Below are positions 52,614 to 60,426 of a DNA stretch of 64,000 nt, one piece after another. The stretch lies in contig CAWJXV010000004.1 in NCBI GenBank assembly GCA_963846915.1, positions 558,001-622,000 on the forward strand, given 5' to 3'. How positions within the stretch are numbered: position 1 is the stretch's first letter; every line of letters starts with the position of its first letter. Below the pieces are notes generated by a model. It saw nothing but the letters and a program-made list of their open reading frames with translations. It was not told the origin of the DNA and did not search any database. The position numbers and the translations under genes are program-made. The DNA comes from PALSA-612 sp963846915 (GTDB lineage Bacteria; Actinomycetota; Thermoleophilia; Gaiellales; Gaiellaceae).

Positions 52614-54293
52614 CTAGAGGACCTTTTCCTTGACCTGGGCCATCCACTTGAGGCTCTGGAGGTAGGCGAGGGACTTCGGACGGCGCAGCACCTGGGCGCT
52701 GTGCAGGCTGATCATGAACTCCTCGGCGTTGCGGAAGGCGCGCATGCTCATCGCCCCCGTGCCCACTCCTGGGAGCACGTGAGCGTCCGAGCCGGCACCC
52801 ATCGTCAGGTTGTACTTGCGGGCGAAGCGGAGCGCCTCGTCGTTGTACGTCTCGAACAGGAGCCGGGCGTTGTAGACCTCGAACACGTCGATCTCCGCCA
52901 GGTGCCGGTGGAGCGTCGCCGGGTCGGGGATCGCGTGGCGGCGGTCGAAGGGGTGGGGGAGGTAGACGAGGCCGTTCTGCGCGCGGATCGCCGCCAGCGT
53001 GTCCGCGAACGACATGCCGCGGGGGATCTCCTCCGTCAGGAAGAGGCCGATGACCTCGCCCTGCCCGTCCGTCTTGATCTCCTCGCCGGGGATGACGACG
53101 AGGTTGCGGCCACGTGCCCTCTCCACGGCCTCGAGCGCGCCGCCGAAGGCGTTGTGATCGGTGACTGCGATCGCGCCGAGGCTCTGCGCTTCGGCGTAGT
53201 CGAGCAGCTCGTCGACCTCGACCGAGCAGTCGTGCGACCACGACGTGTGCATGTGCAGGTCGCAGAGGATCCAGTCGCGCTCGGCGAGCGCGGGCTCGGC
53301 CCCGGTCGCGCGGCGCCGGCTCGCCAGCCTCCGGTAGAGCCGGTCGAGCTCGGCCGCGACCTCGGCGTAGCTCTCGACACCGGCGGGCTCGGGCGGCGGC
53401 CGGTCGCCGGTCGCGAGCGCTCGCAGCTCCTCCGGGCCGGCGGCGCTCGTCGCGCCGCTCGCGGCCGCCTCGAGCGCCAGGCCGGGGCTGCCCTCGGGCG
53501 ATGGGACGTAGACGCGGGCTGGGGAGAGCACGGCCGCGCGGGCGGCGGGATCGAGTGCCGTCCGGATGTGCACGCGGTCGCGCAGGCGGCGTGGGATCGT
53601 CGGGCGACCGGAGAGCGGACGCGTGCGCAGGAGGATCAGTTCCCAGCCGGGAAGCTCGTCGAGCGCACGGATGGCGGCGCGGATCGCCGGGCGATCCGTC
53701 GGGTCCCACTCGACCACGATGCGGCGCGTCTTGCGGCCCGGCCTGAACAGGCTCGTGTCGACGCCGCGCGAGAGTACGCGGAAGTCGCCGGGAAACCGGA
53801 GCTTCGCCGCCTCGGCCACCTCCGTCGTCGTCGCGAGCAGCGCGTCGACGCGGGCGAGCAGTTTGTCCCGCTGCGCCTTGCCGAGCGGGTAGGCAAGGCG
53901 GTCCGGCGAGAAGAACGTCGCCACGGAGAGCGCGGAAGCCTCCCGCAACGCCAGGTAGGAGAGGCTCGGCAGGCCGGGCTCGAACCCGTGGACGACGTCG
54001 AACCCGCCGACGGACAGCGCGAGCGTCAGGTTGGCACGGACACCGACCGGCACGCCCATCCTCGACCGGCGCGAGATCGGGAGCGCCGGGCCGAGCGCGA
54101 CCACGTCCGGCAGCAGCTCGCGCTGGAGCGCGCGACGGCCCTCGCGGAGGTCGACGGCACGGTTCGAGGGCGCGAGCACGGTCACCTGGTGCCCGAGGCC
54201 GCGCAGCTCCCCGGCGACGGCGTCGACGTGCTCGTTGACCTCGTGCGGCTGCGACCAGGAGAAGGGCGTGACGAGGCAGACGCGGAGCTGCAT
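52614..54293 (-). CDS. GT4-type glycosyltransferase fused to a PHP phosphoesterase domain
   Basis: A 559-residue fusion. Residues 1-330 look like a GT-B glycosyltransferase: RVCLVTPFSWSQPHEVNEHV, DVVHGFEPGLPSLSYLAL, VLSRGVDTSLFRPG, and PSPEGSPGLALEAAASG as the acceptor-end E-x7-E region. Residues 345-559 form a PHP domain with ordered metal motifs: CDLHMHTSWSHD, VTDHNAFGG, IPGEEIKTDG, YLPHPFDRRH and GAGSDAH. TATGCT six bases before the ATG suggests a leaderless start. Neighbours are ino1 and PIP synthase, so a PimA-like mannosyltransferase plus lipid phosphatase is a reasonable inference. Confidence 0.85.
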   Translation of the reverse strand: MQLRVCLVTPFSWSQPHEVNEHVDAVAGELRGLGHQVTVLAPSNRAVDLREGRRALQRELLPDVVALGPALPISRRSRMGVPVGVRANLTLALSVGGFDVVHGFEPGLPSLSYLALREASALSVATFFSPDRLAYPLGKAQRDKLLARVDALLATTTEVAEAAKLRFPGDFRVLSRGVDTSLFRPGRKTRRIVVEWDPTDRPAIRAAIRALDELPGWELILLRTRPLSGRPTIPRRLRDRVHIRTALDPAARAAVLSPARVYVPSPEGSPGLALEAAASGATSAAGPEELRALATGDRPPPEPAGVESYAEVAAELDRLYRRLASRRRATGAEPALAERDWILCDLHMHTSWSHDCSVEVDELLDYAEAQSLGAIAVTDHNAFGGALEAVERARGRNLVVIPGEEIKTDGQGEVIGLFLTEEIPRGMSFADTLAAIRAQNGLVYLPHPFDRRHAIPDPATLHRHLAEIDVFEVYNARLLFETYNDEALRFARKYNLTMGAGSDAHVLPGVGTGAMSMRAFRNAEEFMISLHSAQVLRRPKSLAYLQSLKWMAQVKEKVL

Positions 54294-54299
54294 GCCGTC

Positions 54300-54305
54300 A
54301 GCATA
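54300..54305 (-). promoter_or_regulatory. -10 element (TATGCT) for the glycosyltransferase-PHP gene
   Basis: On the minus strand TATGCT is followed by six bases and the ATG at 54293. It immediately follows the ino1 terminator hairpin. Confidence 0.5.
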
Positions 54306-54306
54306 G

Positions 54307-54332
54307 AACGGGCCCGCGGAAACGGGCCCGTT
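54307..54332 (-). terminator. Terminator hairpin after ino1
   Basis: Perfect 10-bp stem AACGGGCCCG / CGGGCCCGTT with a six-base loop, between the ino1 stop and the next promoter. Confidence 0.65.
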
Positions 54333-54356
54333 CGGAGCTGCGATCTCGACGGCGGG

Positions 54357-55502
54357 TCAGGCTTTCGCCGCGACCTTGGTCTTCGTCCGCCTGTTGTCCT
54401 TGATGAAGCGCTCGGTCCGCTCGCGGGCCTCGTCGTCGCGGATCTGCTTCGGCGGCGACTTCATCAGGTACGAGCTCGGCGCCTCGAGCGCGCCCGCGAC
54501 GCCGTTGTTCAGCGCCAGCTTGGCCATCCGGACGGCATCGATGACGATCCCGGCCGAGTTCGGCGAGTCCCAGACCTCGAGCTTGAGCTCGACGTTCAGC
54601 GGAACGTTGCCGAAAGTCGTGCCCTCCATGCGGATATAGGCCCACTTGCGGTCGGTCAGCCACGGCACGTAGTCCGACGGCCCGACGTGGACGTTGGCTG
54701 CGCCGATGTCGTAGTCGAGCATCGACGTGACGGCGTTCGTCTTCGAGATCTTCTTCGACTCGAGCCGGTCGCGCTCGAGCATGTTCAGGAAGTCGGAGTT
54801 GCCGCCGACGTTCAGCTGCATCGTCTTGTCGAGATGGACCCCGCGGTCGCGGAACAGGGTGGTCAGCACGCGGTGCGTGATCGTGGCGCCGACCTGGGAC
54901 TTGATGTCGTCGCCGATGATCGGCACGCCCGCCTCCGCGAAGCGCCGCTGCCAGTACTGCTCGCGGGCGAGGAAGACCGGCATGCAGTTCACCATCGCAC
55001 AGCCGGCGGCGAGGATCTGCTCGGCGTACCACTTGGTCGCCTCCTCGGAGCCGACCGGGAGGAAGTTGACGACGACGTCCGTGCCCGTCTCCCTGAGGAT
55101 CCCGACGACGTCGTCGGTCTCGCCCGGAGCCTTCGTGACCACCTCGGACAGGTACTTGCCGATCCCGTCGTGCGTCATGCCGCGCGAGACGGTGATGCCC
55201 GTCTTCGGCACGTCGGCGAAGCGGTAGGTGTCGTTGGGATGCGCCCAGATCGCCTCGGAGAGGTCCTTGCCGACCTTGTCCGTCGTCACGTCGAACGCGG
55301 CGGTGAACTCGACGTCGTGGACGTGGTAGCCGCCGAGGTCGACATGCATCAGCCCGGGAACGAACTCATCCGGGTCGGCGTCCTTGTAGAACTGGACGCC
55401 CTGGACGAGCGAGTTGGCGCAGTTGCCGACGCCGATCAGCGCGACGCGCACCTTGTCGCCCGAGCGGTTGCGGCCGTTGCTGGATCCGTTGGGGGAGGCC
55501 AT
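54357..55502 (-). CDS. ino1: Inositol-3-phosphate synthase
   Basis: It converts glucose 6-phosphate to 1L-myo-inositol 3-phosphate with internal NAD redox. The actinobacterial-type enzyme starts after a low-complexity SNGRNRSGD leader with VRVALIGVGNCANSLVQGVQFYKD (NAD-binding). NFLPVGSEEATKWYAEQ, IIGDDIKSQVGATITHRVL, LNVGGNSDFLNM and GAANVHVGPSDYVPWL are typical. Length 381 is normal. The ATG has a Shine-Dalgarno site (AAAGGA). Upstream the same frame stays open through an RHH segment. A hairpin terminates the message. Confidence 0.95.
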   Translation of the reverse strand: MASPNGSSNGRNRSGDKVRVALIGVGNCANSLVQGVQFYKDADPDEFVPGLMHVDLGGYHVHDVEFTAAFDVTTDKVGKDLSEAIWAHPNDTYRFADVPKTGITVSRGMTHDGIGKYLSEVVTKAPGETDDVVGILRETGTDVVVNFLPVGSEEATKWYAEQILAAGCAMVNCMPVFLAREQYWQRRFAEAGVPIIGDDIKSQVGATITHRVLTTLFRDRGVHLDKTMQLNVGGNSDFLNMLERDRLESKKISKTNAVTSMLDYDIGAANVHVGPSDYVPWLTDRKWAYIRMEGTTFGNVPLNVELKLEVWDSPNSAGIVIDAVRMAKLALNNGVAGALEAPSSYLMKSPPKQIRDDEARERTERFIKDNRRTKTKVAAKA

Positions 55503-55838
55503 GGGGTCCTTTCTGGATGAGGGGAGCGAGACTGCGAGCGCCTCCGCGAGCGCCCGCACGATGACGTCGTTGGAGCTGGAGCCCGTCCGGCGAGCCTGCG
55601 CCTCGATCTCGTGCTTGAGGTCGGAAGGCATGCGCAGGAGCAGCACCAGGCTCGAGCCGGGAAGCGGGCTCCGGCGGCCGGTGGGGTGGTAGGCGACGTC
55701 GAACTCCTCGGCGAGGAGGCCGACGGCGACGTCGTTGAGCGACACGCCGCGGCGTGCGGTTTCGCGGACGAGAGCCTTCTTCAACGCCAGAGGCGCCCTG
55801 ACGAGGACGCCTCTGCGCGATGAAGTGCTAGCACTCAA
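55503..55838 (-). CDS. Tandem ribbon-helix-helix segment, in frame with ino1 (no stop between)
   Basis: About 112 codons from a TTG at 55838 run in frame, without a stop, into the ino1 ATG. They encode two RHH/CopG-like units: VRAPLALKKALVRETARRGVSLNDVAVGLLAEEFDV and LRMPSDLKHEIEAQARRTGSSSNDVIVRALAEAL. The product could be an RHH-Ino1 fusion, or a regulator whose gene ends by reinitiation at the ino1 ribosome-binding site. TATAGT lies nine bases before the TTG and overlaps the palindromic operators. It probably autoregulates ino1. Confidence 0.65.
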
Positions 55839-55850
55839 AGTGCTAGCACT
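55824..55850. promoter_or_regulatory. Twin AGTGCTAGCACT palindromes, candidate RHH operator
   Basis: Two copies of the perfect 12-bp palindrome AGTGCTAGCACT (55824-55835 and 55839-55850) are separated by CAA. The right copy overlaps the -10 TATAGT; the spacer contains the TTG start of the RHH segment. Two sites for a two-RHH protein is a natural fit. Confidence 0.75.
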
Positions 55851-55927
55851 ATAACAGGCGTGCCAGCCGCTGTCGGAGTTGTCGGGACAGGTGGAGAACC
55901 CGACGGGATCTTGAGCTGGGAATGTGG

Positions 55928-56563
55928 TCAGCCGCGGTCGCGGAGCTGCGAGCGGACGCTCAGGATGCGCTGGAACACGGTGATCCAGGCGGTCGCGGCC
56001 AGGAGGTAGATCGCCCACTGCAGACCGCCCCAGGGCGCGATCAGGAGCCCGACGGTGATCACGATCACGCGTTCCGCACGGCTCCCGACTCCGACGTCGC
56101 CGCGCAGCGAGAGCGCCTCGGCCTTTGCGCGCGTGTAGCTGACGAGGAAGGAGCCGACGACGGCGGCGAAGGCGAACGCGAGCGCCGTCTCGTTTCCTTC
56201 GCTTGCGAAGACGAGCCCGATCGAGCCGAGCATGAACGCCTCTCCGATCCGGTCGGTCGTCGAGTCGATGAAGGCTCCGAACGGCGTCGCTTTGCCGCCG
56301 GCGCGTGCGAGCGCCCCGTCGAGGATGTCGAGCACGGAGCCGAAGACGAAGAGCGTGGCGCCGAGCCAGTAGAAGAGCAGGTGGCTTCGGTACTGGAAAT
56401 GGACGGCGACACCGCCCGCGATGCAGATCAGGACGCCCGAGACCGTGAGCGCCGTCGGGGTCAGCCGCGTCTGTGCGAGCCCGCTCATCGAGCGGGACGC
56501 GATGCGGCGCGCCTCGTCGGTGTACGTCTGCTTGAGTCGCTGCGGCGTCGCGGCTCGGCTCAC
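55928..56563 (-). CDS. pgsA1: Phosphatidylinositol-phosphate synthase (CDP-alcohol phosphatidyltransferase)
   Basis: It joins CDP-diacylglycerol to inositol phosphate, giving PIP, the actinobacterial route to phosphatidylinositol. The catalytic motif D-x2-DG-x2-AR-x8-G-x3-D-x3-D is complete in VLDILDGALARAGG...FGAFIDSTTDRIGE (about residues 74-100). SYTRAKAEALSLRGDVGVGSRAERVIVI matches the region that binds inositol phosphate in characterised PIP synthases. Six helices. The second GTG (56563) is preferred because TAGCGT lies seven bases upstream. A different CDP-alcohol head group remains possible. Confidence 0.87.
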   Translation of the reverse strand: MSRAATPQRLKQTYTDEARRIASRSMSGLAQTRLTPTALTVSGVLICIAGGVAVHFQYRSHLLFYWLGATLFVFGSVLDILDGALARAGGKATPFGAFIDSTTDRIGEAFMLGSIGLVFASEGNETALAFAFAAVVGSFLVSYTRAKAEALSLRGDVGVGSRAERVIVITVGLLIAPWGGLQWAIYLLAATAWITVFQRILSVRSQLRDRG

Positions 56564-56602
56564 GCGGGCCACGCTAGCACCACTACCGGGCGGGTTCCGG
56601 CG

Positions 56603-57376
56603 CTAGGAGGCGGCCGATTCGGCTGCCTCGGCCCGGCGGCCGGTCACGAGCGCGGCGAGGCGGCGGCGGTGGATGATCGCGCCGGCGAGGACGGCGACGA
56701 ACGCGCCGGCGAGGCAGTCGAGCCAGAAGTGGTTCGCCGTCGCCATGACGGAGAAGCACACCCAGGCCGGCCAGAGCAGCCACAGCGCTTTTGCCCACCA
56801 GTGCTTGACGACGTAGGCGAGCGTGATGCCGACGATGAGCGAGTCGGCCGCGTGCAGGCTCGGCATCGCCGCGTACTGGTTCGACGCGAGCTCGATCACG
56901 CCGCTCCCGTGGTTCAGCGACGCGAACTGGCCGAGCATGTCGACGAAGCCGTCCCCGGGGAACATCCGCGGCGGCGCGGTCGGGTAGACGACGTAGCCGA
57001 TGAAGCCGATCACGCCGGCGAGCAACACCCAGTTCCGGAAGTTGCGGAAGTGCTCGTTGCGGCGGAGGTAGACCCAGAGGAGCGTGAAGCCGAGAACGGT
57101 GAACTCGGACATCCAGTACGTCCAGGAAACCGCGAGCTCGAGCCAGTGCGACGACTCCGCGGCCTTCTGGAACGTGATCTCGAAGAGATTGCCGATCCGG
57201 TTCTCGGTGCTGATCACCCAGTGGCCGTGGGCGATCGCCAGCGGCCGATCGTGGCCGGCCAGGCCGCGGGCGACCTGATAGACGGCCAGGAAGCCGAACC
57301 AGATCCCCAACTGGAGACCGAAGTCCTTCCAGCCGCGCGGCAGGAAGCGCCGCCCCAGCGCTGCCACTGCCGTCAT
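56603..57376 (-). CDS. PAP2-superfamily membrane protein, AUR1/IPC-synthase-like
   Basis: A 257-residue, six-helix membrane protein. It has YPTAPPRMFPGDGFVD (before the active site), YAAMPSLHAADSLIVG and TANHFWLDCLAGAFVAVLAG, giving the His-His-Asp catalytic set of PAP2 enzymes with the YPxxPPR signature of the AUR1 (inositol phosphorylceramide synthase) branch. Such proteins hydrolyse lipid phosphates or transfer phospho-head groups. Being next to PIP synthase and ino1 it may act on inositol lipids, which is inference. Confidence 0.82.
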   Translation of the reverse strand: MTAVAALGRRFLPRGWKDFGLQLGIWFGFLAVYQVARGLAGHDRPLAIAHGHWVISTENRIGNLFEITFQKAAESSHWLELAVSWTYWMSEFTVLGFTLLWVYLRRNEHFRNFRNWVLLAGVIGFIGYVVYPTAPPRMFPGDGFVDMLGQFASLNHGSGVIELASNQYAAMPSLHAADSLIVGITLAYVVKHWWAKALWLLWPAWVCFSVMATANHFWLDCLAGAFVAVLAGAIIHRRRLAALVTGRRAEAAESAAS

Positions 57377-57480
57377 GCCGCTTGTCCGCCCCTCGTCAGC
57401 ACAACTGCGGGATTCTAACGAGACGGGCAGCCGAAGCAATCCCGCTGGACGTCTTTCGGGCACGCGCATACTCCTCGTCA

Positions 57481-58619
57481 TGACCAATGTCCTTTTCGTC
57501 TGCGTCGGAAACGCGGGCCGATCGCAGATGGCACGCGCGTTCTTCGCGGATCTGGGCTGGCCGGTTCGGGCGGCGGGCACGCATCCCGCGACGGGGCTCG
57601 ATCCGAACGCGGTCGAGGCGATGCGCGAGGTCGGGCTCGACCTCGGCGGTACCACGCAGCGTCGGGTCACGCTCGAGGACGTCGAGTGGGCGGACCTCGT
57701 CGTTCGGATGGACTGCGGCGACGGCTGTCCCGATGTGCCGGGCCGAACATACCTCGACTGGCCGATCGAGGATCCGGCCGGGAAGGGAACCGAGGAGACG
57801 AGAGCGATTCGCGACGAGATCGGTCGTCGCGTCGGCGGGCTCGTGGCCGACCTTCGGGTGGAGGGCTCCGGGTATCTCCGACACGGCTTCGCTGACTGCT
57901 ACGACTCGCACCGCCCGCGTCCTCCCGTCGCACTGCTCGCGCTCTTGACCCGCTACGCGGGGGTTGAGCGGCCCGCCCTGGTGGTCGACCTGGGCAGCGG
58001 CACGGGGTTCTCGGCCGAGCTCTGGGCGGACCGCGCGCAGCGAGTCGTCGGTGTGGAGCCGAATCCGGCCATGCGCGAGGTCGCTGCGGCCCGCGCGCCG
58101 GACAACGTCTCCTACGTCGGCACGCACGCGGCGGAGACGGGGATCGACTCCGGCGCCGCCGACGTCGTCACCGCCTCGCAGTCGTTCCACTGGATGGCGC
58201 CGGGGCCGACGCTCGCCGAGGTCGCGCGGATCCTCAGGCCGGGCGGCGTCTTCGCCGTCTACGACTACGAGTGGCCGCCGGCCGTCCACCCGAACGTCGA
58301 CGAGGCGTGGGAGCGCGTGATGCGCACCGTCGACAACCACGGTCGCGTGCGCAAGGCGGAGCATCTCGAGCGGATGCGCGCGAGCGGCCGGTTCCGGTAC
58401 GTCAGGGAGGTGCTGCTCCACTCCGAGGAGCAAGGCGGAGCCGAGCGAGTGGTCCAGAGCGCCTGGACGCTCGGCCCGGTCGCGAAGCGGCTCGAATCCG
58501 GCGAGTGGACGGAGGACGCGATCGGCCTGACGCGGCTCCGCGAGGTGGCAGAGCGGGTGCTCGGCGACCGCACCGTCCCCTTCGTCTACAGCTATCGCGT
58601 CCGGCTGGGCGTGCGCTAG
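57481..58619 (+). CDS. LMW-phosphatase-type arsenate reductase fused to a SAM methyltransferase
   Basis: A 379-residue fusion. Residues 1-132 are a low-molecular-weight phosphatase fold: FVCVGNAGRSQMARAFF (C-x5-R loop) and RMDCGDGCPDVPGRTYLDWPIEDPAGKG, the latter with the cysteine pair and DP motif of thioredoxin-coupled arsenate reductases. Residues 133-379 are a class I methyltransferase: ADCYDSHRPRPPVALL, LVVDLGSGTGFSAEL, SQSFHWM, ARILRPGGVFAVYDY. The methyltransferase half has only one Cys, so it does not look like ArsM. No ars operon gene is nearby. Confidence 0.82.
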
Positions 58620-58627
58620 CCCCGCGC

Positions 58628-59632
58628 TCAGCCGCCGATGTAGCTCATCTCGATCTTCGGCTTCGACGAGGTCTCGGCGGTGCGGAGCTCCGAGTAGCGG
58701 TCGGTGCGTGCGCGCCAGATGACGGCGATCGCGTCGTCGAGCTCCACGTCGGACGCACCTCCGCGCACCGGCGCACGCAGGTCGTGTCCGCGGACGGCGA
58801 AGAGGCACGTGAACAGGCGGCCCTCGGCGGAGAGCCGGGCCCGCGTGCAGCCGCCGCAGAAGGGCTGCGTGACCGACGAGATCACGCCGATCTCGCCTCC
58901 GCCGTCGCGGTAGCGCCAGCGGCGGGCGACCTCGCCGGGGTAGTTCGGCTCGATCGGCTCGATCGGCAGCTCCGCGTCGATCGTCTCGACGATCTCGGCC
59001 GCCGGCACGACGTCGTCCATTCGCCAGCCGTTCGTGTGGCCGACGTCCATGTACTCGATGAAGCGCAGGATGTGGCCGGTGCCGTGAAAACGGCGTGCCA
59101 TCGCGAGCACGCTCCCCTCGTTGTCGCCGCGCTTGACGACCATGTTGACCTTGACGGGCGTCAGGCCCGCCCGGGCGGCGGCGTCGATCCCCTCGAGCAC
59201 GCGCGCGACGGGGAAGTCGACGTCGTTCATTGCCCGGAAGACCTCGTCGTCGAGCGAGTCGAGGCTGACGGTCACGCGCCCGAGCCCGGCGGCGCGCAGG
59301 GCCTCGGCCTTCTGCGCGAGCAATGAGCCGTTCGTCGTCAGCGTCAGGTCGAGGCCGTCGATCGCGGCCAGCATCTCGATCAGGCGCTCGAGGTCGCGCC
59401 GGACGAGCGGTTCCCCGCCCGTGATCCGGATCTTCTCGACGCCCTGGCGGACGAACGCGCGGGCGAGCCGCTCGATCTCCTCGAACGTCAGGAGCTCGCG
59501 CCGGTCGAGGAACCGGTGGTCGCGCCCGAAGACCTCCTTCGGCATGCAGTAGACGCACCGGAAGTTGCAGCGGTCGGTGACGGAGATGCGCAGGTCGCGG
59601 ACCGGGCGGTCGAATGTGTCGGTCGGTGCCAC
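58628..59632 (-). CDS. moaA: GTP 3',8-cyclase MoaA
   Basis: The first enzyme of molybdenum cofactor synthesis, a radical SAM protein. It has ISVTDRCNFRCVYCMP (CxxxCxxC) near the N-terminus, FEEIERLARAFVRQGVEKIRITGGEPL, the C-terminal second cluster (FCGGCTRARLSAEGRLFTCLF) and a terminal Gly-Gly tail (SYIGG), which is needed for GTP cyclisation. The GTG at 59632 is preferred to the ATG at 59668 because TACGCT ends six bases upstream. No other moa genes are in the window. Confidence 0.96.
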   Translation of the reverse strand: MAPTDTFDRPVRDLRISVTDRCNFRCVYCMPKEVFGRDHRFLDRRELLTFEEIERLARAFVRQGVEKIRITGGEPLVRRDLERLIEMLAAIDGLDLTLTTNGSLLAQKAEALRAAGLGRVTVSLDSLDDEVFRAMNDVDFPVARVLEGIDAAARAGLTPVKVNMVVKRGDNEGSVLAMARRFHGTGHILRFIEYMDVGHTNGWRMDDVVPAAEIVETIDAELPIEPIEPNYPGEVARRWRYRDGGGEIGVISSVTQPFCGGCTRARLSAEGRLFTCLFAVRGHDLRAPVRGGASDVELDDAIAVIWRARTDRYSELRTAETSSKPKIEMSYIGG

Positions 59633-59638
59633 GGACGC

Positions 59639-59644
59639 AGCGTA
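59639..59644 (-). promoter_or_regulatory. -10 element (TACGCT) for leaderless moaA
   Basis: On the minus strand TACGCT is followed by six bases and the GTG at 59632. Confidence 0.45.
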
Positions 59645-59757
59645 CCCCGGGAAGGCAACGAGAGGCATCGGGCCGCCCGGACGGCGCGCGCCCCTGCTGG
59701 GGAAACCGAACCCCGGCCCACCGCGTACCGCTGGTTGCCGGGCAGGTTGTCGGCGTG

Positions 59758-59775
59758 CGGGCGCAGCTGCGCCCG
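59758..59775 (+). promoter_or_regulatory. 18-bp perfect palindrome in the CHRD gene leader
   Basis: CGGGCGCAGCTGCGCCCG lies 25 bases before the GTG of the CHRD gene, upstream of its GGAAGGAGG ribosome-binding site. It could fold as a hairpin in the 5' leader or act as a protein site. Confidence 0.45.
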
Positions 59776-59799
59776 GTCAACCGACGGGAAGGAGGAACC

Positions 59800-60372
59800 G
59801 TGCACAAGAGACCGCTATTGGCGTTCGCGGTCGCGATTCTCGTGGCCGCCGGAGCGGCGTCCTACGCGCTCGCAGGTAGCAGCGGCGGGCCGGAAAAAGT
59901 CCCGAACTCGAAGGACTTCCGTGCCAAGCTCAGCGGGTACCAGGAGACGCCTGCCGTCTCCACGACCGGATTCGGGGAGTTCAGAGCGAAGCTCGACGAC
60001 AAGGCCGCCACGCCGACGATCCACTTCGTCTTCACGTACTCGAACCTGGAAGGTCAGACGGTCGCCGGCGGCAAGATCCTCTTCGCCCACGTTCACTTCG
60101 GCCAGACCGCAGTAGCCGGGGGCGTGTCCTACTTCCTCTGCGACAACAGCGCGAGTCCCGCCGCGCAGGCGTGTCCCGACAATGCGGGGTCCGGCACGGT
60201 CGAGGGTGACATCACCGCGGCCAACGTAATCGGGCCGAACGGACAGGGGATCGAGCCCGGGTCGTTCGACGAGATCGTACGGGCGATGCAGGCTGGCAGG
60301 GCCTACGCGAACATCCACACGACGCGCTGGCCGGCCGGCGAAATTCGCGGCCAGATCAACAGCGACGACTAG
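59800..60372 (+). CDS. Secreted CHRD-domain protein
   Basis: A 190-residue exported protein with signal peptide LLAFAVAILVAAGAASYALAG and one CHRD domain: FRAKLSGYQETPAVSTTGFGEFRAKLDDKA, HFVFTYSNLEGQTVAGGKILFAHVHFG, and the end AYANIHTTRWPAGEIRGQIN. CHRD domains occur in chordin and in many secreted bacterial proteins without known function. It has one of the best Shine-Dalgarno sites in the window (GGAAGGAGG). A strong bidirectional hairpin follows. Confidence 0.88.
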   Translation: MHKRPLLAFAVAILVAAGAASYALAGSSGGPEKVPNSKDFRAKLSGYQETPAVSTTGFGEFRAKLDDKAATPTIHFVFTYSNLEGQTVAGGKILFAHVHFGQTAVAGGVSYFLCDNSASPAAQACPDNAGSGTVEGDITAANVIGPNGQGIEPGSFDEIVRAMQAGRAYANIHTTRWPAGEIRGQINSDD

Positions 60373-60383
60373 CCCGGTGTTCG

Positions 60384-60425
60384 CCCGGGACGCCCGGCGG
60401 CTTCCGCGCCGTCGGGCGTCCCGGG
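60384..60425. terminator. Bidirectional terminator hairpin between CHRD and ATP-grasp genes
   Basis: A 17-bp stem (CCCGGGACGCCCGGCGG / CCGTCGGGCGTCCCGGG, one wobble) with an eight-base loop, exactly between two convergent genes. Confidence 0.75.
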
Positions 60426-60426
60426 G

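Noticed and set aside
52701..55520. Very long plus-strand open frame (939 codons) opposite the glycosyltransferase and ino1 genes
   Set aside because: It is antisense to two clearly recognisable genes; its Arg/Glu/Val-rich composition is the usual mirror of GC-rich coding sequence.
55503..55838. Toxin-antitoxin module (HicB/CopG-like antitoxin)
   Set aside because: No toxin-sized partner gene is adjacent; the segment runs into ino1.
55824..55850. HrcA CIRCE element
   Set aside because: The half-sites resemble TTAGCACTC/GAGTGCTAA, but the spacing is three instead of nine bases and the gene is not a chaperone gene.
57481..58619. ArsM arsenite methyltransferase
   Set aside because: The methyltransferase half has only one cysteine, whereas ArsM needs several conserved ones.
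59640..59800. Moco or c-di-AMP riboswitch in the moaA/CHRD intergenic region
   Set aside because: Some GGGGAAACCGAA-like text is suggestive, but the full conserved sets of either class could not be matched by eye; moaA itself appears leaderless.
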